Source: PNKC01 sp039917655 (GTDB taxonomy: Bacteria; Chloroflexota; Dehalococcoidia; Tepidiformales; Tepidiformaceae). From it: a DNA stretch of 15,610 nt. Positions 7,691 through 14,783 of this stretch are shown piece by piece. The notes under the pieces are model-generated. The model was not told the DNA's origin, did not search any database, and was given only the letters and a program-made list of their open reading frames with translations. The first letter of the stretch is position 1, and each line of letters opens with the position of its first letter. A program made the position numbers and the translations under genes. Location: NCBI GenBank assembly GCA_039917655.1, contig JBDSJC010000033.1, positions 1 through 15,610 on the forward strand. The letters are read 5' to 3'.

Positions 7691-7799
7691 CAAAGTCGAG
7701 AAATTGAGCGGTGGTTGCCGGCCCGCGGCTTGGTTTCGGAAGTGAAGGTCGCGTACGTGCGGATTATCCCTCGGAAATGCAAAAGAGCCAGGAGGGCCC

Positions 7800-8534
7800 T
7801 CAGGGAGACAGTATCCCCAGCAGAGCGTCGGCGATATGGCGGTGGAACGCCGCAGTCTTGTGCAGGCCGTCACGTTGCATCACGTCGTCGTCACTAAGCT
7901 CCGCTGTCAGCGCCTGCCGGTCCAGCCACTCAAAGTGTCGGGTGCGGGTCTTCGCGGAGAGCGCGCTGTTGAACTGGTCGATCGCGGTCGTTGCGCCGGG
8001 CGCGCGTTCGCGCAGGGCGCCTGCCGGGTGTGTGGCGCCCATAATGACCACGCGGGTCTGCTCGTCCCTCGCCAGCCGATCGATGAGGCTGCCGTAGCCG
8101 CTGAGCGTTGCCTCCAGGGTGGTGTAACCGGAGGCCCCGATCGTGCGGTGAGCAACCCACTGGGCGGAGTCATGCAGCCGCCGATTCGGCCCATCGCTGT
8201 GTGCCGCGGAGCCATCCCACGAATGAATCCGCCGCTCGAACCAACGGCCGGTGCGCCAGCCCAGCAGGTTGATCAGCCGCGCCCCCACCATCGGGTAAGC
8301 GAACCCGGCAGCTGTGGCGGCGACGATCGTTACATCAGGCTGGTGGCGCCGGATCTGACGATCAATGTACGGCTCGGCTCCTGGTACGTACGTGTAGAAC
8401 CGCGCGTATGGCAGCTCTACAGCTTCGCCAATGAGCGGCGGCAGCTCACGCTGAAGGGTCATCCTCCACCCCCGCGAAGGGTCTGGCAGATTCGAACCAT
8501 CGCTGTCACTGGCGCCGATTATGAGGATCTTCAC
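7800..8534 (-). CDS. SGNH/GDSL-like hydrolase family protein
   Basis: 244 aa from GTG at 8534. The protein begins VKILIIGASDSDG, a beta strand plus a block-I-like nucleophile motif (G7-A-S9-D-S11). Near the end is RDGLH (D222, H225), which matches the block V Asp-x-x-His pair followed by a helix (HRHIADALLGIL). The central parts have the strand/helix pattern of the fold (PDVTIVAATAAG, TRVVIMGATHPAGAL). No signal peptide is seen, so a cytoplasmic esterase-like enzyme is expected; the substrate is unknown. Upstream in-frame starts (TTG at 8603) would add 23 residues that do not fit the family. The gene follows the receiver-only regulator by 132 bases. A possible -10 (TACGAT) six bases before the GTG hints at a leaderless message. 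The Gly and Asn of blocks II and III are not obvious to me, so the family call is moderate. Confidence 0.7.
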   Translation of the reverse strand: MKILIIGASDSDGSNLPDPSRGWRMTLQRELPPLIGEAVELPYARFYTYVPGAEPYIDRQIRRHQPDVTIVAATAAGFAYPMVGARLINLLGWRTGRWFERRIHSWDGSAAHSDGPNRRLHDSAQWVAHRTIGASGYTTLEATLSGYGSLIDRLARDEQTRVVIMGATHPAGALRERAPGATTAIDQFNSALSAKTRTRHFEWLDRQALTAELSDDDVMQRDGLHKTAAFHRHIADALLGILSP

Positions 8535-8666
8535 CCCCCAATCGTACGCGCGCACAGCCAACGTGTAAGAGTTGGAGCGGCGGGCCGGTCTTACCTGCAC
8601 CAACGCAGGAGGACTGCGCCACCGTGGTGCGAATGGGGGAGGTTTGCCCTGGTGGTAGGTTGGAAG
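8535..8666. other. Short intergenic region before the SGNH-like gene
   Basis: On the - strand it holds a candidate promoter: CTTACA, then 17 bases, then TACGAT, ending six bases before the GTG at 8534. Two small imperfect hairpins (around 8594-8609 and 8616-8630) are present and neither has a T-run. Nothing else is seen. Confidence 0.35.
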
Positions 8667-9089
8667 TTAGGAGGCCGCCGGCTCGCGCTCAAGAACCATG
8701 CGGACCTTGTCCAGCAGGACGTTGATGTCGTAGGGCTTCGGGATCACGCCGTCACAGGCGAGGTCCTCGCAGATGTCGTAAGCCTCGGGTGAGGCGCTGA
8801 CCAACACGGCGGGGAACCGGTAGCCCCTCGACCGGCATTCCTCCAGGAACTCCCGCCCGCCCATCACTGGCATCAATACGTCTACGAGGGCGATATCGGG
8901 CGAGGTGTTCTCGATCAGCGTGAGAGCCGCCTGGCCATTCTCCGCGGCCAATACCCGGCACCCAACACTCTGGAGGAAGCGTCCGAGGAGCCTTCGCAAC
9001 GGCAGTTCATCTTCCACGATGAGGATGGTTGGGGGCGTGGAACCAGGACCACGCGTCAGATTCGTCTCCACAATCGCAGGCTCAGGCAT
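8667..9089 (-). CDS. Receiver-only response regulator
   Basis: 140 aa, one receiver domain and no output domain. About 18 flexible residues precede TILIVEDE (E26, D27). D70 in LVDVLMP is the phospho-acceptor; S98 (LVSAS) and K118 (PKPY) complete the site. Its ATG lies inside the end of the histidine kinase gene (shared ATGCCTGA, 8-base overlap), a hallmark of translational coupling, so it is almost certainly the direct partner of that kinase. Without an output domain it may act by protein contact, as an intermediate in a phosphorelay, or as a phosphate sink. The next gene on the strand is an SGNH-like hydrolase. Confidence 0.92.
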   Translation of the reverse strand: MPEPAIVETNLTRGPGSTPPTILIVEDELPLRRLLGRFLQSVGCRVLAAENGQAALTLIENTSPDIALVDVLMPVMGGREFLEECRSRGYRFPAVLVSASPEAYDICEDLACDGVIPKPYDINVLLDKVRMVLEREPAAS

Positions 9090-10476
9090 GGACGGCTCCA
9101 GTATGAAGAGAGGCGCTGCCCGCCGATCGCAGCGTCAGGCGGAAGTGGCCTCCCCCCGCGTTGGGCAGGCTCTCGATGTCGCCGCCCATGCGACGCGCCA
9201 GCTCACGCGAGAGGTAGAGTCCAATGCCGATCCCGCCGATATGCTCGGTTGCTCGGAGACGGTTGAACCGGACGAACACCGCTTCACTATCGGCGGCGGC
9301 CACGCCGGAGCCTGCGTCGCGGACATCCACGGCCGTGCGTTGGCCCTCTTCGCTGATGCTCACCACGAGCGGCGAATCGGCGGGCGAATACTTAAAGGCG
9401 TTGTCGATCAGGTTGCGCAGGATGATGCTCAAGCGGATCGGGTCGGCCATCACGGCTGCCGCGCCGGCGCTTTCCGCGGGCGTCTCGATGGGGCGGACCC
9501 CGCGATGGTTCTCGGTGACGCTCAGCGCCTGGATAATCATCGGCGTGAGCGTGGTCGGGACGATCCGAAGGTCAAGGCGGTTGGCATCCAGCCTGTTCAA
9601 ATCCAGCAGTTCGGTGATTAGCGCGTCCGCTCGCATTGCCGCTGCTCGGGCGTCACGGGCAGTCTCAACGAGGTCCGCATCGCCCCTGGCCTCCGCTTCC
9701 TTCTCCAACACCTGAGCAGACGCCGAAACGATAGTCAGGGGGTTGCGTAGCTCATGCGAGGCGAGGTTCACCATCTGGGCGCGTTCATCCGCTGCGGTTT
9801 CGGCTGCGACGGCCCGGCTATCGGAGACCATGAGCCGGCGCCTGAACGTCCGTGTTTCGCGCAGACCAAGCCCGGCAAAGGCCGTCAGGAGGACAGCGGC
9901 GGAGGCCAGCGACAGCGCCAGAGATTCATGACGGGCACCGGCGAGGTTCTGAAGTTGAGCATCGAGCGCGAGACGGCCTTCCGCGGAGAAGGCGGACGAG
10001 ATGCCCATCATGGCCGTCCGCACGGTGGTTGCCTCAAGGGCCAGCTGCGGGCTGTCGCCGCCAGACGCCAGCGCTTCGGCCCGCTGGCGGTTGATTCGCA
10101 CGTACCTGACCTCCGCCGCGACGACGGCGTCTACGTTGTCGTCCAGCCCGTAGCGAGCCGCACCTGTCTGAGCCAGGCGCTCCGCGGCGAGGCGGATTCG
10201 CTCAAGTGCGGGGTCCACCTCAAGGTACTTTGCGCTGCTCCGCTTTTCGGGCGCGGAGCCGCTCAGTTCATACAGTCTTACCTTGACGGCGAAGTCGTTC
10301 ACCGCTGCATCCAGCTCTTCACCGGCAGATTTGACCGCGACGATTTCCGCCACCTTGCTGGCTTCGCGAGAAGTCAGCTGCAACCCGAGTACCGGGAGAG
10401 TAACAGCGACGGCCAGCGCAAGGCCGCCGACGCCGAACCAGAAAAGCAGGTTACGCCCCCGTGTCGTCGTTGCCAA
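9082..10476 (-). CDS. Membrane sensor histidine kinase, CHASE3-like sensor
   Basis: 464 aa from TTG at 10476, which has GGGAG seven bases upstream. A frame extension to 10605 has an Arg/Pro-rich composition and would overlap the upstream gene, so it is rejected. Segment TM1 is about residues 10-32. An external, wholly helical region spans 33-185, with LDAAVNDFAVKVRLYELSG resembling CHASE3 sensors. Segment TM2 is about 186-206. A short coiled link without a clear HAMP domain leads to the DHp helix: NLASHELRNPLT with phospho-acceptor H241. The ATP-binding domain has the N box (NLIDNAFKYSP), G1 (DAGSGV) and G2 (GIGIGLYLSREL). It is therefore an active class I kinase by motifs. The stop overlaps the start of the receiver-only regulator. 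The signal is unknown. Confidence 0.92.
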   Translation of the reverse strand: MATTTRGRNLLFWFGVGGLALAVAVTLPVLGLQLTSREASKVAEIVAVKSAGEELDAAVNDFAVKVRLYELSGSAPEKRSSAKYLEVDPALERIRLAAERLAQTGAARYGLDDNVDAVVAAEVRYVRINRQRAEALASGGDSPQLALEATTVRTAMMGISSAFSAEGRLALDAQLQNLAGARHESLALSLASAAVLLTAFAGLGLRETRTFRRRLMVSDSRAVAAETAADERAQMVNLASHELRNPLTIVSASAQVLEKEAEARGDADLVETARDARAAAMRADALITELLDLNRLDANRLDLRIVPTTLTPMIIQALSVTENHRGVRPIETPAESAGAAAVMADPIRLSIILRNLIDNAFKYSPADSPLVVSISEEGQRTAVDVRDAGSGVAAADSEAVFVRFNRLRATEHIGGIGIGLYLSRELARRMGGDIESLPNAGGGHFRLTLRSAGSASLHTGAVHA

Positions 10477-10571
10477 ATAGCTTCTCCCAGCAAATTTTCC
10501 GCGACGGCCATGACCAGGGATATAGGTGAACGCCCGTATTCGAACAGAGGCCGGATGAGGGGGGATTCGGG

Positions 10572-11030
10572 TCAGTGCGCCCCGGCGCTCCAGAGCGTGG
10601 GCCAATTCTCGTCGCCGCGGATGATCGCTTGGAGTGCCTGGCGCTCGGCCTCGGCTGCCTCGGCGAGCGCAGCATCTAGCTTCGCGAGGGTGTCCGGGTG
10701 GAGGCGGGCCCGCAGCGGGGCGAGGACTTCGCGTTCGACGAGACCTCGCACGGTGTGCGGCCAGACGAAGAAGGCGAAGCCGCGCGGCACGCCGAAGGTC
10801 CCGCGGTGGCGTCCCAGCCAGATGTGCCGCTCCTGCACGCTCGATACAGGCTCCACCATCTCGGCGAACTGCGCCTGGCGGTCGTTCGAACGCGTATCGA
10901 CCAGCAGCCGCTCGGTCATCAGCGTGAAGCCGATGGTGACCACTTCGCCGGTTTCCAGCAGCTGCCGGACGGCATCGAGATCCAACGTAAGACCGTTTTC
11001 AGTCCGCATATGTTGCCTATCGGAGTGCAT
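10572..11030 (-). CDS. Conserved-looking hypothetical protein upstream of the kinase
   Basis: 152 aa if ATG at 11030 is used; ATG at 11009 (eighth residue) is an equal alternative with AGG seven bases upstream, and neither has a strong ribosome site. The protein is soluble, without signal peptide, membrane segment or cysteine. Residues about 28-45 (EVVTIGFTLMTERLLVDTR) and 66-92 (ERHIWLGRH...VPRGFAFFVWP) are strand-like and aromatic. The C-terminal half (VEREVLAPLRARLHPDTLAKLDAALAEAAEAERQALQAII) is helical. It lies 95 bases before the histidine kinase on the same strand and about 170 bases after groEL and its terminator. No family is recognised. Confidence 0.7.
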   Translation of the reverse strand: MHSDRQHMRTENGLTLDLDAVRQLLETGEVVTIGFTLMTERLLVDTRSNDRQAQFAEMVEPVSSVQERHIWLGRHRGTFGVPRGFAFFVWPHTVRGLVEREVLAPLRARLHPDTLAKLDAALAEAAEAERQALQAIIRGDENWPTLWSAGAH

Positions 11031-11097
11031 GGAAGTGTTGGGGGCTTAGTGTTTTAGTGACAGCTGCCCAGTTTGCGAGCCCCCGTTGGAGCCCGGC

Positions 11098-11129
11098 CAC
11101 TCAGCACTCAGCACTTTCCCCTCAGCACT
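11098..11129. repeat. Short CACTCAG tandem repeat
   Basis: CACTCAG occurs twice in tandem from 11098 and is followed by CACT; a further CTCAGCACT stands at 11121-11129. It lies just beyond the groEL terminator in non-coding DNA. The adjacent 11045-11060 also repeats TTAGTG. Its function is not evident. Confidence 0.6.
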
Positions 11130-11135
11130 AACGAA

Positions 11136-11165
11136 GAGGGGGTGGGGCTTGCGCCACACCCCCTC
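11136..11165 (-). terminator. Probable groEL terminator
   Basis: Arms GAGGGGGTG (11136-11144) and CACCCCCTC (11157-11165) pair perfectly. After one mismatch, GGC/GCC (11146-11148, 11153-11155) closes on a four-base loop. It lies 38 bases past the groEL stop. The - strand tail CTTCGTTAG is only moderately U-rich. Confidence 0.65.
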
Positions 11166-11203
11166 GCAGGTTCGTTGTTTCCGGCAGAGCCGGGTGGGTG
11201 GGC

Positions 11204-12817
11204 CTAGTACATCGGCGGCGCGGAAGGCATGCCCATAGGGGCGTTTTCCGGCCGATCGGTGATGAGGCAGTTGGTGGTGAGCACCATGGCGGCGATGGAG
11301 ACGGCGTTTTCGATGGCTGAGCGGGTGACCTTGGCGGGGTCAATGATGCCCTTGGCAACCATGTCGCCGTATTCGCCCTTCTGCGCATCGTAGCCCTGGC
11401 CCTTGGCCAGCTTCTTCACGGCGTCAACAACAACCGAGCCATCCTGGCCGGCGTTGATGGCGATGCGGCGAAGCGGCTCTTCAAGCGCGCGCCGGAGGAT
11501 CTTCGCGCCGGTCGCTTCGTCGCCTTCCAGCTTGAGCTTGTCCAGGGCCGAAAGGGCGTTGATAAGGGCCACACCGCCGCCAGGGACGATGCCTTCTTCA
11601 ACAGCCGCGCGGGTGGCGCTCAGGGCGTCCTCCACACGGTGCTTCTTCTCCTTCAACTCCACTTCGGTGGCGGCCCCCACCTTGATGACCGCGACCGAAC
11701 CCGCGAGCTTGCCGAGGCGTTCCTGGGCCTTTTCCTTGTCCCAGTCGCTCTTGGCGTCTTCCAGCATGGCGCGAATCTGGCCGATGCGAGCATCGAGTTC
11801 CTTCTTCTTGCCCTTGCCTTCGATGATCGTGGTCTCTTCCTTGGTCGAGATCACGCGCCGGGCGCGGCCCAGGTCTGCGACTTCGACGCTTTCGAGTGTG
11901 CGGCCGATCTCTTCCGAGACCAGCGTGCCGCCGGTCAGGACAGCGAGGTCGCCCAGGTTGTCCTTCTGGCGGTCGCCGAAGCCCGGCGCCTTGACGGCGA
12001 GGATGTTGATCGTGCCGCGCAGCTTGTTGACCGCGAGGGTCGCCAGCGCTTCGCCATCAAGATCGCCGCAGATGATCACGACGTTCTTGGTGGCTTGCAG
12101 GATCTTCTCCAGCATCGGCAGGATCTCCTGCACGGAGCTGAGCTTCTTGTCGGTGATGAGGATGTAGGGGTCCTCAATGACGGCTTCCATGCGCTCGGGG
12201 TTGGTCACGAAGTAGGGGCTGATGTAGCCGCGGTCGAAGGCCATGCCATCGACATACTCGACTTCGGTCTGGATGCCCTTGGATTCTTCGACGGTGATCA
12301 CGCCGTCCTTGCCAACCTTCTCCATGCATTCGCCGATGAGATTGCCGACGGAAAGGTCGTTGTTGGCGGAGATGGTGGCGACCTGCGCCATCTGGCTGCG
12401 CTCGGTGACCTTAATGCTGTTCTTGCGAATCGCTTCGACGAGGGCAGCGGCGCCAGCCTCGAGGCCACGCTTCAGACCCATCGGGTTCGCGCCGGCGGCC
12501 ACGTTCTTCAGGCCCTCCTGCACGATCGCCTGGCCGAGCACGGTGGCGGTGGTGGTTCCATCGCCCGCAATGTCGTTCGTCTTGGAGGCGATCTCCTTGG
12601 CGAGCTGCGCGCCGATATTCTCGAAGGGATCTTCGAGTTCGATGTCCTTGGCGATGGTCACGCCGTCGTTGGTGATGGTGGGAGCGCCGAACTTCTTATC
12701 GAGAACGACGTTGCGGCCCTTGGGGCCAAGGGTGATCTTGACCGCATCGGCCAGGGAATCGATGCCACGCTTCAGCGCGTGACGGGCGTCTTCATCGAAG
12801 AGGAGCTGCTTAGCCAT
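11204..12817 (-). CDS. groEL: 60 kDa chaperonin GroEL
   Basis: 537 aa, standard length. It begins MAKQLLFDEDARHALKRG. ATP-site elements are intact: LGPKGRNVVLD (31-40), D51 (TNDGVTIAKDIELEDPFEN) and G85-D86-G87-T88-T89. VEEGIVPGGGVALI marks the equatorial C-terminal part. The extreme C-terminus is RPENAPMGMPSAPPMY, with no long GGM repeat, as in many Gram-positive-type and Chloroflexota chaperonins. GAGGT precedes the ATG at 12817. The protein forms the double-ring folding chamber in the cytoplasm and needs a GroES lid; no groES is upstream or downstream here, so the co-chaperonin must be encoded elsewhere. A perfect CIRCE operator 38 bases before the start points to HrcA repression. A terminator follows at 11136-11165. 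Confidence 0.98.
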   Translation of the reverse strand: MAKQLLFDEDARHALKRGIDSLADAVKITLGPKGRNVVLDKKFGAPTITNDGVTIAKDIELEDPFENIGAQLAKEIASKTNDIAGDGTTTATVLGQAIVQEGLKNVAAGANPMGLKRGLEAGAAALVEAIRKNSIKVTERSQMAQVATISANNDLSVGNLIGECMEKVGKDGVITVEESKGIQTEVEYVDGMAFDRGYISPYFVTNPERMEAVIEDPYILITDKKLSSVQEILPMLEKILQATKNVVIICGDLDGEALATLAVNKLRGTINILAVKAPGFGDRQKDNLGDLAVLTGGTLVSEEIGRTLESVEVADLGRARRVISTKEETTIIEGKGKKKELDARIGQIRAMLEDAKSDWDKEKAQERLGKLAGSVAVIKVGAATEVELKEKKHRVEDALSATRAAVEEGIVPGGGVALINALSALDKLKLEGDEATGAKILRRALEEPLRRIAINAGQDGSVVVDAVKKLAKGQGYDAQKGEYGDMVAKGIIDPAKVTRSAIENAVSIAAMVLTTNCLITDRPENAPMGMPSAPPMY

Positions 12818-12854
12818 AAATACCTCGGGTGTGTTTTGGTGTGCATTGAGGATA

Positions 12855-12881
12855 TTAGCACTCCCTGTCAATGAGTGCTAA
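12855..12881 (-). promoter_or_regulatory. CIRCE operator (HrcA binding site) of groEL
   Basis: TTAGCACTC (12855-12863), nine bases, GAGTGCTAA (12873-12881): both 9-base arms match the CIRCE consensus exactly and the spacer length is canonical. A TTGACA on the - strand (12871-12866) lies inside the spacer and could be the -35 of the groEL promoter, so HrcA binding would block polymerase. No convincing -10 was found at the right distance. Confidence 0.95.
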
Positions 12882-12913
12882 TCCAGGGTTAGGCCCACCT
12901 TCAGGGCGTTCGC

Positions 12914-12929
12914 GGGCGGGCGGGCGGGG
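12914..12929 (+). repeat. G-quadruplex-type motif upstream of CIRCE
   Basis: Four runs of three or four G separated by single C bases (GGGCGGGCGGGCGGGG). It lies 33 bases upstream of the CIRCE element on the strand opposite groEL, in the gap after the His/Cys-rich protein gene. In a GC-rich genome such a run may be chance. Confidence 0.5.
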
Positions 12930-13016
12930 CACCCCGAGAAGCGGAACGCGACAAGTTGCGCCCAACTAAGCCCTTGTTGGCGAGCGAGACGTGCGGGTAT
13001 GCCTGCCCGGCGTCCC

Positions 13017-13745
13017 CTATGAGCAGGTGTTCGAGGTTGTGCAGTTCTCTGGCGGTTCGTTTGGGTTGATCCGGTCGGTGCAGAGTTCACTGACGATGCA
13101 CGCCTGGTCAGTCACCTGCGGCAGTTGCTGCGCGCGTACCTGCTCCACGGTCTCGGGGCCGTAGCTAAACAGGGCGCGGTCAACGTCGTGAATGTCCTGA
13201 AAGGTCAGGCCATCGACTTGCACACCGTTGAGGAAGAATTTCCAGGTATTCGTGGCGTCGTTGCAGTAGTTCGTGCCGTCCGGCATGGTCAGGCAGACCT
13301 TGTCCTTGGTTGTCCCGATCAGCGAAAGGTCCGTGAGCTTGAATTTCAATGAAGTGAAAAAGTCGCCCCACGTCGTCTTGGCGCGATGGACGTGGACCAC
13401 GGTGTGGCGCGGGTCGTGGATGTGGACCACGCCGCTCTGGAGATCGCCCTCGTGCGAAATGAACTGCGGCTGCCCAAAGTCAAACTGTTTGCCGTTGATG
13501 TAGAGCGCGAAGTCCGCGTGTTCGTGGACTGCCGGGCGGCTGTCGCAGCCGGGCGTGCCAATGCTGCAGGTGGGGATGTCGTGCACGGTCTTCGTATTGC
13601 CGTTGACTCCCAGGGCGACCATTAAGCCGAGCGCGACGGCGGCCACGCCGAGGAAGCCCACGACCGGCCCCCAGACGCGCGGGCCGAGCTGCCAACGGCT
13701 CTCGGCATGGTCCGTGCCGGCATCGGGAGGCGGGGGGTGGGTCAT
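13017..13745 (-). CDS. Membrane-anchored His- and Cys-rich protein, probable DsbA client
   Basis: 242 aa; ATG at 13745 follows AGGTGA at six-base spacing. A cytoplasmic N-terminus (1-26) rich in Pro and one membrane segment (about 27-47) place the rest outside. The external part has eight cysteines, all in pairs: C60/C67, C151/C161, C216/C222 and C235/C241. It also has a histidine cluster at 74, 76, 98, 108, 110, 114, 118 and 120 (HEHADF, VHIHD, VHVHR), plus H186. HEHADFALYINGK and TWGDFF recall a family of extracellular proteins of unknown role that I have seen in Chloroflexota and archaea. Metal binding by the His cluster is inferred. The gene starts 40 bases after a DsbA-like oxidase gene, which could form its disulfides. 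It cannot be assigned an enzymatic activity. Confidence 0.8.
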   Translation of the reverse strand: MTHPPPPDAGTDHAESRWQLGPRVWGPVVGFLGVAAVALGLMVALGVNGNTKTVHDIPTCSIGTPGCDSRPAVHEHADFALYINGKQFDFGQPQFISHEGDLQSGVVHIHDPRHTVVHVHRAKTTWGDFFTSLKFKLTDLSLIGTTKDKVCLTMPDGTNYCNDATNTWKFFLNGVQVDGLTFQDIHDVDRALFSYGPETVEQVRAQQLPQVTDQACIVSELCTDRINPNEPPENCTTSNTCS

Positions 13746-13785
13746 CGCTTCACCTGCTGACGGGCTCGTTGGGCGAAGACTCCGG

Positions 13786-14727
13786 CTATGGGGTCTTGGT
13801 CGCCGTGGCGGCTGCGGCCGCCGTAGGGCTGCTTGATGGGGCCGTGGCCGTACTGGCCGCGGTAGCGCTGCCAGCCGGGGATGCGGACGCCGAGGCTGTG
13901 GCGCTGGGAGTTGCGGAACCTGCCGTCTTCACCTGGTCAAAGATCTGCTTCCAGCCCTCGATCGTGGCGGGCGCGCCGCTGCCGAGAGGCGAGCCGTTGA
14001 CTACGAATCCCGGCGTTGCCGTGATCCCCTGGGCTTTGGCGTCCAGCAACTGTTGCTGCACAAGGTCGAGGTGCTGGCTGCTGTCGAGACACTTGTCGAA
14101 GGTGTCGCTCTGGAGGCCAACGTCTTTGGCGTAGCCCTTGAGGTTATTGTCGCTGAAGCGGCCAGCGTCCTTCTTCTCGGACTTAAACTGCCCGGCGGCG
14201 GCTTGAACCCGGAAAAGCTTGTTCTGGTACTCCCAGAACTTATTCTGGTCGGCCGCGCACTGGCTGGCGATAGCCGACCGCACCGACTCGGCCCCGAGCT
14301 GCGCGAGGTGACGGAACTCGAGTTGCACCTCGCCGGTCTTTACGTACTTCTCGATCAGCTCGCCTTCCTGGTTGGCGGTGTACTGGAGGCAGAACGGGCA
14401 CTGGAAGTCTTCGTACGAAACTAGCTTGACCGGCGCGTCATCCTTGCCGAGCTTCGTCCCATTCTGCATGTCTTTCGGCAGGTTCTTTTGGGCCTGCTCA
14501 AGTTTGGTCACGAAGTCCGCATCGCCGCTGCTCCCCTTGGCGAAAAAGTAGCCGAGGACGATGGCGAGCACCACGATGACCGCGGAGATGGCGAGCAGGA
14601 ACGGCCGCGAAAGCCAGTCTGGCCCATCGCCGCCCTTCTTCACCGGCTGCTTGCCGGGGGCTGGGCGATTGGTGCGCACGGGGCGTGATTGGCGCGTCTG
14701 TTCTCGGCGGGCCTGGCGGTTGGACAT
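13786..14727 (-). CDS. Membrane-anchored DsbA-like thiol:disulfide oxidoreductase
   Basis: 313 aa from ATG at 14727; the ribosome site is weak (AGGA twelve bases upstream), and a 26-residue extension upstream has no better one. Residues 1-38 are a long basic cytoplasmic tail, 42-63 a membrane segment (PFLLAISAVIVVLAIVLGYFFA). The thioredoxin-fold domain with helical insert covers about 88-268 (Thioredoxin_4/DsbA type). The active site is C110-P-F-C113 in YEDFQCPFC. The cis-proline is P239 (TATPGFVVNG). A second pair, C157 and C213, may form a structural disulfide. Residues about 270-313 are a Thr/Ser/Ala/Pro tail (SATPSATASASAS...), possibly disordered or glycosylated. The enzyme oxidises thiols outside the membrane and is usually recycled by DsbB or VKOR, neither of which is in view. 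The downstream Cys-paired protein is a likely substrate. Confidence 0.93.
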   Translation of the reverse strand: MSNRQARREQTRQSRPVRTNRPAPGKQPVKKGGDGPDWLSRPFLLAISAVIVVLAIVLGYFFAKGSSGDADFVTKLEQAQKNLPKDMQNGTKLGKDDAPVKLVSYEDFQCPFCLQYTANQEGELIEKYVKTGEVQLEFRHLAQLGAESVRSAIASQCAADQNKFWEYQNKLFRVQAAAGQFKSEKKDAGRFSDNNLKGYAKDVGLQSDTFDKCLDSSQHLDLVQQQLLDAKAQGITATPGFVVNGSPLGSGAPATIEGWKQIFDQVKTAGSATPSATASASASPAGSATAASTATAPSSSPTAAAAATATKTP

Positions 14728-14757
14728 AGAGTTGGCGGTTCCTGATCTTGGGGGAGT

Positions 14758-14783
14758 TGTTCCGCATCGCTGACGGCGGAACA
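14758..14783 (-). promoter_or_regulatory. Inverted repeat in the leader of the DsbA-like gene
   Basis: TGTTCCGC (14758-14765), ten bases, GCGGAACA (14776-14783): a perfect 8-bp inverted repeat 31 bases upstream of the ATG. A possible extended -10 (TGC then TATCCT, 14801-14796) lies just upstream on the - strand, which would put the repeat at the start of the transcript. It could be an operator or an mRNA hairpin. Confidence 0.45.

Noticed and set aside
7836..8792. 318-codon + strand open frame over the SGNH-like gene
   Set aside because: The - strand product has a family-type N-terminus and a DxxH end; the + strand product is Arg/Gly-rich without motifs.
9754..11049. 431-codon + strand open frame across the kinase and the hypothetical gene
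   Set aside because: It spans two - strand genes and their gap, with Arg/Ser/Gly-rich sequence typical of a shadow frame.
11639..12874. 411-codon open frame antisense to groEL
   Set aside because: It is the mirror of a high-GC coding gene; the groEL protein is unmistakable and the antisense product is compositionally odd with no recognisable motif or ribosome site.
12878..13090. Short frame upstream of groEL as a possible groES
   Set aside because: The product is Arg/Pro/Ala-rich, lacks any GroES mobile loop or dome motif and overlaps the CIRCE element.
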